From positions 25,585,265 through 25,649,264 of the forward strand of contig NC_088303.1 in the NCBI RefSeq assembly GCF_032854445.1: a DNA stretch of 64,000 nucleotides, in the 5' to 3' direction. The DNA is from Liolophura sinensis (taxonomy: Eukaryota > Mollusca > Polyplacophora > Chitonida > Chitonidae). The notes under the pieces are model-generated. The model did not search any database and was not told the origin of the DNA. It was given only the letters and a program-made list of their open reading frames with translations. Position 1 is the stretch's first letter. Every line of letters starts with the position of its first letter. Both the position numbers and the translations under genes were made by a program. This document shows, in pieces, positions 1 through 11,753 of this stretch.

Positions 1-757
1 GTAAATGACCACGTTTGAGGGTGTCTATTGTGGTAGGTGAGTATTGTTTTTACATGTTTAAAATTCAAACATGTAAGAAATTGAAACATGTAAAAGAAAC
101 GGCATAGCTGTATATACTCACGTTGTGCCTCGTGGCGTGATTGTCGGCTGAATGTGTTACGTCGTCTCTCTAACTATACCCGAACATACACACCAATAAG
201 CCAGTCAGTCGGAAGTTATGTTAACCGTTAATTGACAGGAAAAACTATACTTGTGTAAACATCCTCATGCACTGTCCTCAGCAGGTCGTTTCCATGGCAA
301 CACGTGACCCTCAACAGTCTCACATTCTTAAGTGAGTCATAACGTGCACAAGTATGACAGCTGCATATTTTCACATATTTTGCTTTCAGGCGTTATATCT
401 AGGAATTTGGAGATTGATGCAGGATAGCTGTGGGCATGCGTGGTGTTTGTCTGCTGTCAGTGTTCATAGTACACCTATAACACTGGCTGATTACACTTAA
501 CCGCTTTAGGGTATATAATTTCAAAAAAGATCATATTTGCAGTAAATATCACTTTGCCATTCATCTTCTACTTGATTGCAACGCTAACAACCAATTAGCA
601 CTCCGCTCACAGAAATGAACATCTAACGATTTAACAAGCGTCATTAATGTAGACGGCACTCTCACCGTAAGGAGTTTCAGTTTGGAAATGTACAAAAGAC
701 AACAGCATAGAGAGAAGTGCCCGAAAATTGCAGTCACTGGACCCATACACTGAGGGA

Positions 758-880
758 TATGGAAGTGTCAATAAATTGGGGTTGTTGAAACTTGTGAGAA
801 GTATAGACGTGTCGATAAATTAGGGTTGTTGAAATTTGTGAGAAGTATGGAAGTGTGTCAAAAAATTGCAGTTCTTAAAA
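758..880. repeat. 44-bp tandem repeat, about 2.5 copies
   Basis: Successive copies share the pattern 'aagtgtcaataaattgg..gttgttgaaa.ttgtgagaag'. The third copy is partial and diverged. It is non-coding, in intergenic DNA. Confidence 0.7.
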
Positions 881-1157
881 ATAGGGCATTCAATGTAAAT
901 TTCTGAAATTATTTTTTTCCAATCAAAACTAAGCTTTGTTCCTCTTTGTAGTTAAAATCTACCGGATGTGACGTCAAAACGGTTTGAATACACGTAGTGC
1001 CCAGTGAGGGATATGTGTTTTCTTGTTTTACAGTATAGATAACGCACAAGTTCATGAGCTTTATTTAGCTTGTAATGTCAGTGAAGTTTGACTCAAGTAT
1101 TCCATCACGGCATGCAGCAATTCATTGTAGATGCGGCTATGAGTTTGTCCAGATAAT

Positions 1158-1322
1158 GCTGGCTTCCTCTCCGACCGTACGTAGGGAGGTCTGCCAAAGT
1201 GCGGATGATCATGAGTTTCCCCTGGCTCTGTCTGGTTTCCTCACACCATTATGCTGGCCGTGGTCGTACAGTGAAATATTCTTGAGTACGACAGAAAACA
1301 CCAATCAAATAAATCAATAAAT
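1158..1322 (+). mobile_element. tRNA-derived SINE fragment (family 1)
   Basis: This copy has the conserved 3' half of the main SINE of the window: a trinucleotide-rich 'gatgatcatgagtttcccc' block, 'cataatgctgg'-like core, 'gtgaaatattcttgagtac', and an 'aaaacaccaatcaaataaat' tail. The tRNA-like head is missing. It lies head-to-head with the next copy across an A/T-rich tail. Confidence 0.75.
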
Positions 1323-1342
1323 AATTTTTTAATTTATTATAC

Positions 1343-1605
1343 ATTTATTTATTTATTTATTTATTTATTTCATTGGTTTTACGCCGTACTCACTACTCAT
1401 ACTTACGTGTTTCACTTATACGACGGCGGCCCGCATTATGGTGGGAGGAAGTCGGGGTAAAGCCCACCACCAACCGCAGGTTGTTGGAAGACCTTCCCAC
1501 ATATGTCCAAAGAGGCATCCAGCATGAACTATTCTTGAACTCACAGCGACCGCATTGGTGACGGGCTCCTGGGTCATTACGCTAGGCTAGCGCGCTAATC
1601 AACTG
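1343..1605 (-). mobile_element. Near-complete tRNA-derived SINE (family 1)
   Basis: Read on the minus strand, it begins with a tRNA-like head containing a box A-like 'gattagcgcgctagcc' stretch and a box B-like 'gtgagttcaag' stretch. The conserved core follows and it ends in an (AAAT)n tail, seen as (TTTA)n at 1343-1371 on the plus strand. This is one of the best copies for defining the family. Confidence 0.8.
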
Positions 1606-2312
1606 ATCAATTCATTATGGAAATAACAAACATGCACGTAGAAGACATCATGTTTCGTTTTACTGAAAAGCGGTCCGTTTTGCCTACTAGGCAAGTCTGT
1701 AGTCTGGCCAGACGAATGTTATTGATTATAAGTAAATTCTAAAAAAATATACTGATTAAGGTTGCAGAATATACTCTCCCAAAACGATACTGGCCCGTTT
1801 TGGGTTGCCACATGCATGATGGCCACAATAGCTACTGTATCTAGGCGTCGAAACAGACATTCGTATACCACTCAATAATCGGAGGATTTCCAAAACAACG
1901 GCACAAACAACCAAAGAACTAAGAAAGTAAGAAATTAGGAGCGATTCCAGCAAATAGAAGTGGAAAACAGTTTTAAAAGGATCCTGAGCAAATCACTGAG
2001 CACAGCTATTGCATTCAACGGGAACTTAGCGAAGTCAAAATGACGATTGCTTGTTCAGTGTGATCAGCTTTCTAGTAGTTAGTTGTAATGATTTCCTTTA
2101 TTCATATAACACTGCATGTGCCAGGCAAAAACTAGTGCTTAACCCAATACCACCTGCGTGTCATATTTCGCTTTATCCCAAAGTACAACCAAAAATAAAC
2201 CTTATGCGGAGAATTAGATCAATTTGTTCAAAGAGATAAGAGTATCACAAGGTGAACTTTCAACCAGTATTTGGAGATAAGATTTCTGAGCTGTGAAGAC
2301 TGCATTCTGATC

Positions 2313-2319
2313 TATAAAG
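2313..2319 (+). promoter_or_regulatory. Candidate TATA box of gene A
   Basis: A TATAAAG heptamer lies 68-74 bp before the chosen ATG, which would leave a 5' UTR of about 45 nt. It is the only good TATA match just upstream. The call rests on the motif and its position only. Confidence 0.35.
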
Positions 2320-2386
2320 ATTACATTCTAAGCTATACCATACGGGAGGTGAAGACTTGTGTGATCTCTCATCACACATCATCATA

Positions 2387-3024
2387 ATGGCCATGCGCAT
2401 AAATCTGTGGGTGACAGCGTTCATGTTGTTGGCAGTGGCTCAAGTGAGAGCGCCTCCTGTGGGATGTTCCTTAAATGGAACTTCGGATAATTCAAACTGT
2501 TTTTCTCGCCCAGGGATTATTCAGCTTCTTTTTGACAAGACCAAGGAAGCTCAGGTACAGACAGAGGAAGATTTCGTCCTTCCTCCGCTATTCTGGAAAA
2601 AGAAAAAAGGTATCTATGGGAGCGATGTTAAACTAAATTTCCACGGAGAACCGGCAGTGGCCTTAATGAGAGAAACTTTCAAAGTCTTCGACAATAACAT
2701 GTTCGCAACAGCATGGATTACAGTATCTCTGATTGAGGCGTATAAATATGGCGGTGCTCCAATGCCGACTGATGAGCAAATCAGGCTTTCTATTGAAGCC
2801 ATTGGTCATTTTCACGACAGAAATCGTCCCCAGCCGAACTCTATCATGACGTTCTGGCCGGAAGTCTTCAATGACACATCCTCGTGTTGGCAAAGCACCC
2901 CAGGTAACTTGTTGTCGTTGTTCAAAATGGCGGACTATGTCCCCTGGACCCTGTTTGAAGATATTCTGAAGCTCATGGGGCTCAAAACTGATGCAAAATA
3001 TATCGACGGGCTCATCAAGGAAAG
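2387..3024 (+). CDS. Gene A exon 1 (signal peptide and N-terminal domain)
   Basis: The exon is 638 nt and ends in phase 2. It holds the signal peptide, a two-cysteine segment absent from genes B-D (GCSLNGTSDNSNC), the LPPLFWKKKKG block, and the KVFDNNMFATAWI and FHDRN..IMTFWPE blocks. The splice donor is AG|GCAAGT. Confidence 0.88.
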
Positions 3025-6000
3025 GCAAGTGTTTTATTCGCAATCGCAAATTAATTTCAAACCAAATTGAACATTGTGATACTTTTAAGCCGAATTTTCA
3101 GGTAAGTGTATATGCGATGAATACCTATAACGTCATTCCGTCTTTATTCTGCAGTCTCTATATTATTCATTCAGTAGACATCATCAGGCCTTAAAGACTC
3201 ATCGAACTGTCGCTTCATAACACCGGACAGCTTTGACAGTACTCCAACAATACATCTAGTGTAACCGTCTCCATAAGTATTTTCAAAGCTAACTTATAAA
3301 CCATCCCTCACGTTGATCGGTGTTGTAAGCCATACATATGCATATATCCTTTAAATGGTGAAGGGTGGAGGGCATTGGGTTGAACCATGGCAAATCAACC
3401 CATCTTTGCAGGAACGTGAGACACAGTTTACCCAATAACCGTACTGGCTACCACAGGATTTCGTTGCCAAAAGCGGCACCTCCATGCTACCAGTAATGAC
3501 GTTACCCTTTAATGGTTTAGGTAACAAGGCTATGTATATATTTTTTTTAGGGCCGTATAATCTTGTTGTCTCAGTTTCAGTTTCTCTGGTCATACTGCGA
3601 GTTGCCTGTTGTGAGCAGTCTTCAGGTCAAATCTGTGTGTTTGAGCTGACAACAGTTGTAAATTTCGGGAATAAGTTTCGCGAAAATCAGTGGAATATTA
3701 CAGAAATTATATTACCATACTGATAAAGTGCTTTTGGGGGAGCAGAAGATATGGAATTAATGCAATAAGTGTGTTATACCCGTAGGTCTCACTTTGCCAG
3801 AGCGTTTCACATTCCTCCTGACTTTGACGATACCTTTGTCAATCTTGGACTCGGTGCGCTACTGACAGAATACAAGGATGACTTCCCCGAGTCTTATCAA
3901 CTGTGGTTGTCTCAAAATACCGCCCTCGACACGATCTGGCAGGCTCTAAAGGCCTATGCCTATCGCCCATTTTCAAACGACAGTAAGATAAATACTGTAG
4001 ACACTAGGACTTATTTCTACATCCGTGGATTTCTAGAAGAAGCCAAGAGCGCAGGAAAAGACGTGGCTCTAATTCCCACATGGGTGAGTAGCATATCAAC
4101 AAAGAACTTCATGTACGGGCCATGCGCCCTTTATTTCTAGGTCATTTCTGATGTAAATGTTGTTAATCCAAACATGTTATACAAGCACGGCCAGGGTTTA
4201 TTAGGCTAAATAGAGTAGTTCCATTCCATGGGTACGCAATGGGATAGTTTGTTTTTTGGTTAAAGGTTATGTTTTATCGCTTTACAAATACATATTACAG
4301 TCAAGTAAATATTGTTGAAGATAAGAAAAACATGTTTTTAAGATATTGTCAGCTGATTACATATAGAAAATCAGTATTTCGCCAATATTGTATGCAGTTT
4401 AACCATGTGTTTATACAACGTATTTCCTCTCTGACCGCAGCTCTGCCAAAAGCCCACTTATGGTCGTAGATTTTACCAGGATTTGAACGGTTTCCTCCGG
4501 CCATAATGCTGGCTGCCGTCAAATAAGTGAAATATTCTTGAATACGGCGTAAAACACCGATCAAATAAATAAATAAATACGAGGTATTCAGGTCGAACTG
4601 AAGTAATGAAATACATTCGCAGGTTCAGGACCTAGAAGAAGACGTTAAGATGGTAAAACGAGGTGTGGGAATGCCGTTTAATGTTAACAACGTTGACGTC
4701 ACTGTGTCTGCAAACGCCATATTTGGTATCACAGCAGCCGTGGCGAGTGGGCTAGTCAATGAGAGTGTACTGAACGATCCCGATGTTGAGGTAACTTGTG
4801 CTAATTTGATCTGTAAACTCACTACATCTTCCACGAGCTCTTTATAACTTTTTCCGTAAAGTTTTTGGCAAAGAGAAAAATAAACACTGGCAAAAGCATA
4901 CATATAACAACCTTCACGGAGTTAATAATGTCATCAAGTGTGAACAGGTCAGATGACATCTGAAGTCCACAAAAGATAGCCAGGTTAATCATCCTACCGT
5001 TTAACTCCACTTCTCTATAGTGATTCTTTTTCACATACCAAAGGAAATTTCACTTTCAACTTTGTCTGAAGTTGTTTTTCGTTCTTTTTTTTTATCAAAC
5101 TGAAATTTACGGATTTTTGTTGTCACAGTGATTTTCCCTATAACCTAAGTATATTTCCTATATTCCCATTACGTTTGAATAGAAATACATTTTTCCTTTT
5201 AGAAAATCTATTCCAGCACATCTGACATGTTGGTTTGGGAAATCGAGCGCGACTTTGAAGGGCGGAGGGATCTCGCGTTGACTTATTACCCCTCGGCTTT
5301 TGAATTTTATTGGTTCATTTCTCGGACCTTTGTGCTTCTTGAGAGACACGCGCACACCAATAAAACTCTTCTGGCGGTGAGTAGGTATAACAGATATAAC
5401 AAGATATACGTTGTCATCGCGTTAAAGGTATTATGTTGGGTTTATAATAGGAAATCATTCATATCTCCATTATGAAGAAGGCTTTTGAATCTCATCGCTC
5501 CACTTGCAACCTCAACAACCTCTGAGAAAAGAGCCATTGAGAAGTGTAATAATGTTTCGGTATGATGTAGGGTATCTTATACACGACATTGGATTACAAA
5601 GACAAAAAGCAAGTAATATCAAGGAGAAGAAGGAAAGAACATTATAACAACACTTACGGTTGTACTGACCCCTGGTATAAATATGTCTCTTGGCAATGAT
5701 AACATTTTGCAAGTCTAAAGAAGACAACCTATTTGTGGAAGGAAGCGCATAAATAAAATAACAATATTATTCAGTGTATTGAGACTAAAAATTACTTTAA
5801 TATGACTCTCGAAAAGTAATTCCGAGTTTTTGATTATAAAATATATACATTGTAATTATTCGATCCTGACAAGGATGTAATTTATAAATGTGAACTACAT
5901 TTACTCCATCACCTTTGAAATGCTTTTACATTGTACTTATTTTCATATTTGGTAACTTTGAATCAAAGCCATTAGAGACCGTGCGACAGAAGTTTGGAAA

Positions 6001-9000
6001 CGTTTTGCGGAATCACGTGACGAACGTCGTTATTTCGCAAGCACTTCCGGAGGGCACTGCTATGCTGTACTTTGACGATTTCCTTGGCGACGGTGACGTT
6101 ACGGGTGATGGCAAGACAGAGGTAACTATCGTTATCTGAATTAATGTTCACTGTTATATAAGCACGTGTACACACATATAGATGTCTGTAAACTACACAC
6201 ACTGTTGGAACTTGTGCAGTTTCTTGTACAAAATACCAAGACAGTGTTGCGCTTTACATAATGAAGTACGGTTTCCCCACCAAAAAGTGGTCTCTAAGCT
6301 ACAGTACACACCGCAGATACTACTGCTGTATCCTTTTACTTGTACAATAGACCAAGAAAATGTAGCACTTTGAATAACGAGGTACAGTTTTCCCACCAAA
6401 CAGTGATCTCTAAACAACAGTTCCCACCGTAGGTACTAGCACTGTATCCTGATACTGATACAAAATACCTAGACAATGTAGCGCCTTACATACTAAGATA
6501 AAGTTTTCCGACCAAATTGCGATATTGTTCCAAGCTTCCATGAGCAATTCTCTCAATCTCACATGGCACCTCTGTAAATGTGCATCGCCTCATGCTCAGG
6601 ACAACGTGGAAATGGCTGACAGGAAAAAACTGTCAGCTCACATGGTTCAAAGCAGACTTGTTTCCGTTCCCAAGGTATGACCAGGTTAAAATACCTCAGA
6701 ACTTGAACACAGGACGCCCCTGCTTCATACGCGGATTACTAATTCAATTATTAAAGCTAGAAAGCTACAGTGTCTCCACGGCTAAATAACGCCTTGTAAA
6801 CCCAAGCCGAACTGCAACAGAAATATTTCACTCAAACACCACAATCTAGTATATATGGGCTAAAAACGAAAACATTCTGCAACGAAAACATTCAGCATCT
6901 ATATTCAGAAGGTCTCTTACCTGAGCGAAGATTTTTCAAAATACGTTGATATATGCTATTGTGAATGACGAGGCTCTGATCTTCACTGATGTATCTTCAG
7001 TACCCAACTTTCACTGTGGTGAGTTTATGCATTGCTCTTAATTATGCTGCCTAGTTCAGAAGCAAAATCTCGCCTGAAGGAGCAGGGTAAAGAATTCATT
7101 TTCTGCTGACAGATAATTTGTGTGGAATGTCGACTTAACGTTGCTCAACACACAACGCGAATTCTACAACGCAACATTAAGTCGGAATCGTCGGACCTTC
7201 ATTACTTTTGACATATAACTAAAAATAGGTTGCACTTGAAGCCGATGGGATTCAGTTGGCAAGTTTCCTTTTGGCGTTAACCATCTGGGTTGTCTGACAT
7301 TACTTCAGACAAATGAAAACCAAACGGTATACTTTCTTTAACTCTTGTTTATTTCGCCGTAAGCTAAGTCATATTATACCATGCCTGAATCACACAGAGC
7401 ACCTCCGCCTTATGGCCGGCAAAGCAAAATGGGATGTATGTCCAAAAATCGACTTCTGTCCTTTTCCCCCCTCGCCCCCCTCGCCCCCCCCCCCCACAAT
7501 TTCTGTGCGTTCAAGTGGAGTTTGAAGTATCTGTTGCCACCAGTTTCGATAAGTGTTTTGTATAAAATTTCTATATAATCCGTCATCATCTCGTCAGATG
7601 GCTTCGACCTAATATACTTTATGTGCCATAGATTGAAACTTTTATGGTATTAGTAGAAGATAATGATATTAATACATTTGTTGTTATTAGGTCAAAGGAG
7701 AGGATCGGATATTTACCACTACAATGGCAGTGAATACATTGGTCAACACGTGGTCCGTCTTTGACCCAATCAAAAAACACATTCGCTGGGCTCAAGGTGT
7801 GTTCCCAATGTCTTTGATGTTGTCATTATACGTCTAGCAATTTAACATTTCACCAGGGCTAATAAGGTGGATTGTTTTGAAAACATCCCATAAGTTCTGG
7901 AAAACCTCGATATACAAACAGTGTAATTGTACGTGTTTATCACTGTTTATTGGTAGAAAAAATTAGATATAGGAATAATTTGAATTCAACAATCGGATTC
8001 AGAACACTGTCTCAAGATTTTTTTTGTCAGCAGCAAAAGTATAATGTTAAATTATTTGCTAAGCTCTATTCCCATGCATGAGCAATTATTTCAAACAACA
8101 GCGTTTTCAAAGTTTTATTTCAAATTCAAAGTATTACTGGATTAATGATTCAATGTTTGTACAGACGCACCGGCTAATGTCTTGGCAACTGTTTCCAAAG
8201 CCACAGCGTGGTTAATGGAGAACGTGTTGAGCGGAAATTACAAACCATGGAACGCTTTCTTCTCAGGATCCGGGAAGGGCTTTGATGTGAGTTCTTGCTC
8301 CTTTCTCATATGCATGCTACACCAAACATAGAGATACCAGTACATGTATAGGCTTACATACAGATGTTTAAAATAATTCATAGCGAGAGTTCGTTTTATG
8401 AAAAAGCATCGGGTTAAATATTTGGTTCTTATTTCGATTACTACTCGTAACAATCGAGCGGCATCGTCTGCGCTCACTAAATTTGACTTTCCATAGTTAT
8501 ATTGTGTGACTCACAACTGTAACGATTTGTGTCCTTCAGTACTCAACCTTGCCTTTTTACAGGGTAATTTACCACATGTTAATATCTCCAAAGAGACCAC
8601 TACATGGTAATCTGTCATAATTACGTCATAGCTACCTCCCAGTTTTTATCTCAGCCAAGAGAGTATATCAAATAACAAGCTACGCTACCAGGCAGCTGGC
8701 AACAGCTCGGTACTTGGGGCTGTACATGTATATTGTAGAGAACACTTGTCCCGTTCGTTTTATTCTCTGGCTGGTCAATAATCATGAAAATAGGATGGAG
8801 GTTTATTACTGTCTAAGCCAGGATTCTGCTGATGGACTAAACATCAAGGTCTGATCCATTTGTATTATTTTCGTGTGATTGTTAATCAGTTCGGATGATA
8901 CTACAGCAGTTTAAACAATTTCAGATCAGTGAATCTAATAAACTGTAATTAACTTCACTGCAGCAGTTTCTTTTTCCTTAATTATGATTCAGCCAACATG

Positions 9001-9512
9001 GCGTTAGGGGATGTGTTACTAAAACCCAAACTAAGGTAAACTGAGGATTTCACTCATTACGCGTGACGATTTTATTCTGTTCTTTCATTTTTAACAAGGA
9101 TTCACATTAGTGAAATGGTGAAAAATCTATCCTTCATAATATCTTGCTTTTCAGATATAAACTTACTTTTTTCTTTCATTTTTTCCAGTCATTGCCATTC
9201 TGGTATCCGTTTAATCGCTTGGAATTCCTGAATGGAACGAAAATTCCCCTCAACGTCACGAGCATTCCCAGTGACATCATCTTCGGGTTTCAAGGTGTGA
9301 CGACACACGAACAGTACGAAGCTATGTTGAACCAGACTCACTTCGGGATGAAAACGCCTCTTAAATTCATTGGGTATAATGCGGGAACCAGTTACTTCCC
9401 TTTTTGGTCCTCCGAAACGTACACTTACACCACGACGATGTTGGCATTGGCGCAGGCGCAGTCCCTGTCAAATTCTACCTATAATTCAATTTCCACAGAT
9501 AAACTGATGTAA
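2387..9512 (+). CDS. Gene A: secreted protein of unnamed family, eight exons, intact
   Basis: CDS exons are 2387-3024, 3786-4083, 4623-4790, 5203-5376, 5969-6121, 7691-7796, 8165-8286 and 9189-9512. The joined frame stays open and gives about 660 residues. The ATG at 2387 has A at -3 and G at +4 and starts a signal peptide (MAMRINLWVTAFMLLAVAQ..); a longer frame from 2357 lacks an ATG. Many N-x-S/T sequons fit a secreted glycoprotein. The family name and function are not known to me. Conserved blocks shared with genes B-D include FPPLFWKKKKG-like (here LPPLFWKKKKG), KVFDNNMFATAWI, PDFDDTFVNLGLG, VSANAIFGITAA, LALTYYPS, FDDFLGDGD and KPWNAFFSG. Helix-rich blocks with T/S-A-x-A patterns and the DxDDT motif recall an alpha/alpha-toroid (terpene-cyclase-like) fold; this is inference. 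Intron 1 uses a GC donor. Protein identity to genes B-D is moderate and the introns do not align, so this is an old paralogue. Confidence 0.88.
3025..3785 (+). other. GC-AG intron 1 of gene A
   Basis: The donor is GCAAGT after AG, the usual context for GC-AG introns, and the acceptor is ..cccgtag. This junction gives ..KERSHFARAFHIPPDFDDTF, which aligns without gaps to ..DSRAAYLKAFQITPDFDDTF of genes B and D, whose donors at this site are GT (gtcatt). No other donor nearby keeps both frame and alignment. Confidence 0.75.
3786..4083 (+). CDS. Gene A exon 2 (DxDDT motif)
   Basis: The exon is 298 nt, the same length as in B, C and D. It encodes PDFDDTFVNLGLG, YRPFSND, DTRTYFYIRGFLE and IPTW at its end. 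The donor is TGG|GTGAGT. Confidence 0.88.
4422..4579 (+). mobile_element. SINE fragment (family 1) in gene A intron 2
   Basis: This is the 3' half of the element: 'cataatgctgg', 'aagtgaaatattcttgaatac' and an 'ggcgtaaaacaccgatc' tail followed by (AAAT)n. It ends 43 bp before exon 3. Confidence 0.75.
4623..4790 (+). CDS. Gene A exon 3
   Basis: The exon is 168 nt, phase 0 to 0. It encodes VQDLEEDVKM..GMPFNVNNVDVTVSANAIFGITAAVASG..SVLNDPDVE. The TVSANAIFGITAA helix is nearly invariant among the four genes. Confidence 0.88.
5203..5376 (+). CDS. Gene A exon 4
   Basis: The exon is 174 nt, phase 0 to 0. It encodes KIYSSTSDMLVWEIERDF, RRDLALTYYPS and FEFYWFISRTF. Acceptor is ttttag, donor GCG|GTGAGT. 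Confidence 0.88.
5969..6121 (+). CDS. Gene A exon 5 (acidic FDDFLGDGD block)
   Basis: The exon is 153 nt, phase 0 to 0. It encodes PLETVRQKFGNVLRNHVTN and an acidic FDDFLGDGDVTGDGKTE segment. The acidic block is kept in all four genes and could bind a metal ion, but this is not shown. Confidence 0.87.
6215..6530. repeat. About 116-bp tandem repeat, roughly 2.7 copies, gene A intron 5
   Basis: Three successive blocks share 'tacaaaataccaagacagtg', 'gtttccccaccaaa.agtg' and 'ctgtatcc' in the same order. The matching points at 6276, 6393 and 6508 set the spacing. Confidence 0.6.
7131..7184. repeat. Short inverted repeat in gene A intron 5
   Basis: The 14-bp arms CGACTTAACGTTGC and GCAACATTAAGTCG pair with one mismatch around a 26-bp loop. 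It may be a remnant of a small foldback element; nothing more can be said. Confidence 0.45.
7691..7796 (+). CDS. Gene A exon 6
   Basis: The exon is 106 nt, phase 0 to 1. It encodes VKGEDRIFTTTMAVNTLVN and TWSVFDPIKKHIRWAQ. Genes C and D keep the 106-nt length; gene B is 5 nt shorter here. Confidence 0.86.
8165..8286 (+). CDS. Gene A exon 7
   Basis: The exon is 122 nt, phase 1 to 0. It encodes a helix KATAWLMENVLSG followed by NYKPWNAFFSGSGKGFD, a block kept in all four genes. Confidence 0.87.
9189..9512 (+). CDS. Gene A exon 8 (C terminus)
   Basis: This terminal exon encodes SLPFWYPFNRLEFLNGTKIP, GFQGVTTHEQYEAMLNQT and FPFWSSETYTYTTTMLALA, then a short tail and TAA. The acceptor is ttttttccag. 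Confidence 0.87.
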   Translation, partial: SLPFWYPFNRLEFLNGTKIPLNVTSIPSDIIFGFQGVTTHEQYEAMLNQTHFGMKTPLKFIGYNAGTSYFPFWSSETYTYTTTMLALAQAQSLSNSTYNSISTDKLM

Positions 9513-9536
9513 CACTTTCAACATGGAATATTTCAA

Positions 9537-9542
9537 AATAAA
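9537..9542 (+). terminator. Polyadenylation signal of gene A
   Basis: AATAAA lies 25 bp after the stop codon. This implies a very short 3' UTR. Confidence 0.55.
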
Positions 9543-10735
9543 TCACAGCATTTTAAAGGATGAACTGGGCGAAGGCCTGTAATTGCTTTCGTATTTATCA
9601 TTTCATAACAGCATGATAACTGACACTGTAATTGATATCAAACGCAACACATTTATAAGGATCAGTCCTCTCTGTGTTTTTTGGAAGACAAAATAGCACA
9701 GTGAGGGTAGTTTTTCAATAAAATTAATATGCTTGAATATTACTTGATAAGGCAAAATGTCAACAGCAATAACCACCACGACGTGATATACATCATTAAA
9801 ACCGGCATTTCATAATATTGAGGATTCACGGCCCAAGCTGATAAAGTAGCTGATTTTACAATAATTCACTGTATAGCAATGTTGTTTTGCTGTGCATGCA
9901 GCACTTTGGGGATCAAAAACTGTCCGTCTTTAAGATGGACGTCTGTATTGGCCTTTGTGTTGAGAACTGTACACGTTCCGTCAGATCAGCCTTTTCCTAT
10001 TGTTCGGTGGAAGCCGCCATTCTGAGATTTCTATAAGCAATGCATGGATGTCGAATGTCTTGACGTCTTAACTGTTGTATCAAAACGGGAAAAGGGCTAT
10101 CCATATGGTGACGCCCACCTCTCTTAATCATTATTGTTTATGGATGCGCTAATCTGTACACGATTGTCGTGGATAGGTTCGTTATCAAGAATGAAAATGA
10201 AAAAAAAAACAAGACAACAATATAATGGGGAGGGTCCTAAAAACCTGAAATCCCAGTAACCGAGCATGAACTGTACTACATGTACTAACGATTATGACGT
10301 AATCTGTGTGTATAGTTTCGAAAATATCTTGCCTCTCCTGAGATCATTCAAGTAGGTCTAGATGATGTCAGTCGTTTATATATTAAAAAATCATTAATCG
10401 TTGATATCAATTTTGTTGCCATCATAAATACGCCCAGAACACACACAATTTTGGAGGGCGGCGGAAGTGTCGGTGTACGCACATTTCATGTGACATGGCA
10501 ATCATCTTGGATGACCGATTTCGAAGCTTAGAACCAGTGGTGGGAAATGACAGTAAGTGTAGTCCTAAGTGAGTGTTTGACCTCTCACACATATTGGATT
10601 ACATTATACACTGTATGAAGCTCTCAGTCAATGACCGAGGGTGGCCTTTAATTCTATATATATATATATGTATTTATAACGCTCACGAGATCCATTTCTC
10701 GATTTAATGATTTAAGTAGATGTGGATCTCAGTAT
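9543..10735. other. Intergenic DNA between gene A and the tandem array
   Basis: No exon of the family or other gene is seen. It contains a short A run (10200), an (AT)n tract near 10657, and ends at the left breakpoint of unit 1. Confidence 0.55.
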
Positions 10736-11550
10736 AGCTAAGAGACACCATTTATTTTTAATAAACCCGAGTATTATTGCTGATGGTTTGAACAGATAAT
10801 GTAAGTTATAAAATTATGTCATCTTACTGGAATGAATTATTTAGAGAGTAAGTATGTTATTGCGCATGGTCATATTTGGTGTCAGTTCTCCGTTCCTTAG
10901 AGATTGTCGTTAGATTTTGACTTCTCATGTTCATTTTATGGTTGAAATGGATCCCAGTCAGATGTCATTCAGGGCGCCGATATCTTACTTTTTCACATAT
11001 TTTCAAAAGAATGATGTTCACACTTAAACAAAAAAATATGCTACATACATAAACAAAAAAATTTTCATGCGCTGGGAAAAACGCTTTGAGCTTGCGTTCG
11101 CCATGCACAAGCGCATTTTGCACAAAACAAGAAGTTACGTAAACATTTTTTTCGTGTTGATCTCGCCTGTTTCACATTGATAGAGTACTTCTTTTCTAAC
11201 CATACAAACTGCAGCTATCAAAGTTTTATACTCATCTCATTTTTACAAAGCGCTGCCCGCATGCATATTGCAACTCGAGACATAGAAAAAAGGAAATGAA
11301 AACTTATGTAACACACTGAATTGTGTTGTGATAGGCTGGACTCGGTACACAATTAATGACCAGGTCATTAGGTTTAATTGTGTCGTTGTTGTCGTAACCT
11401 GAACTGACCTAGACCTCGACAGGAAGCTGTGTTGGCTGACCTGCAGATAAACTTTCACTATATCCGAATCAGAATGATATGAGGCAGTGCCCTGCTGATG
11501 TTGTTCACATCTATAAGGAAGCTACATTTCGCCTTGATTATACAGACCTA

Positions 11551-11573
11551 CATATATATATATATATATATAC
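11551..11573 (+). repeat. (TA)n tract upstream of gene B
   Basis: A run of TA dinucleotides lies about 180 bp before the ATG. Units 2 and 3 have shorter runs at the matching place (about 23805 and 36022). It could serve as a TATA region but is too repetitive to call. Confidence 0.5.
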
Positions 11574-11753
11574 CTACGTTACCACATGGAACTAGATGCG
11601 AAGATATGTAACATGCCGTGACAGCATTGCTTCTTGGGACACTGTTGCTACATCAGAGCACACTGAAGGGTAACTGTGAATACCCAATGATTTGCTCAGA
11701 ATTTAGACCACATAGAGATTTTATTTCCTTACCGCGATAATAATCAGAGAGAT

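Larger units (their letters stand above)
1..2312. other. Intergenic region upstream of gene A
   Basis: No coding exon is supported here. Open frames are short and unlike the neighbouring genes. The stretch holds a short 44-bp tandem repeat (758-880) and two oppositely oriented SINE copies (1158-1605). Presumably it includes the promoter of gene A at its right end. Confidence 0.6.

Noticed and set aside
7468-7497. C-rich stretch as a regulatory or G-quadruplex site
   Set aside because: It is a simple C run with sparse interruptions in an intron; no conserved context supports a function.
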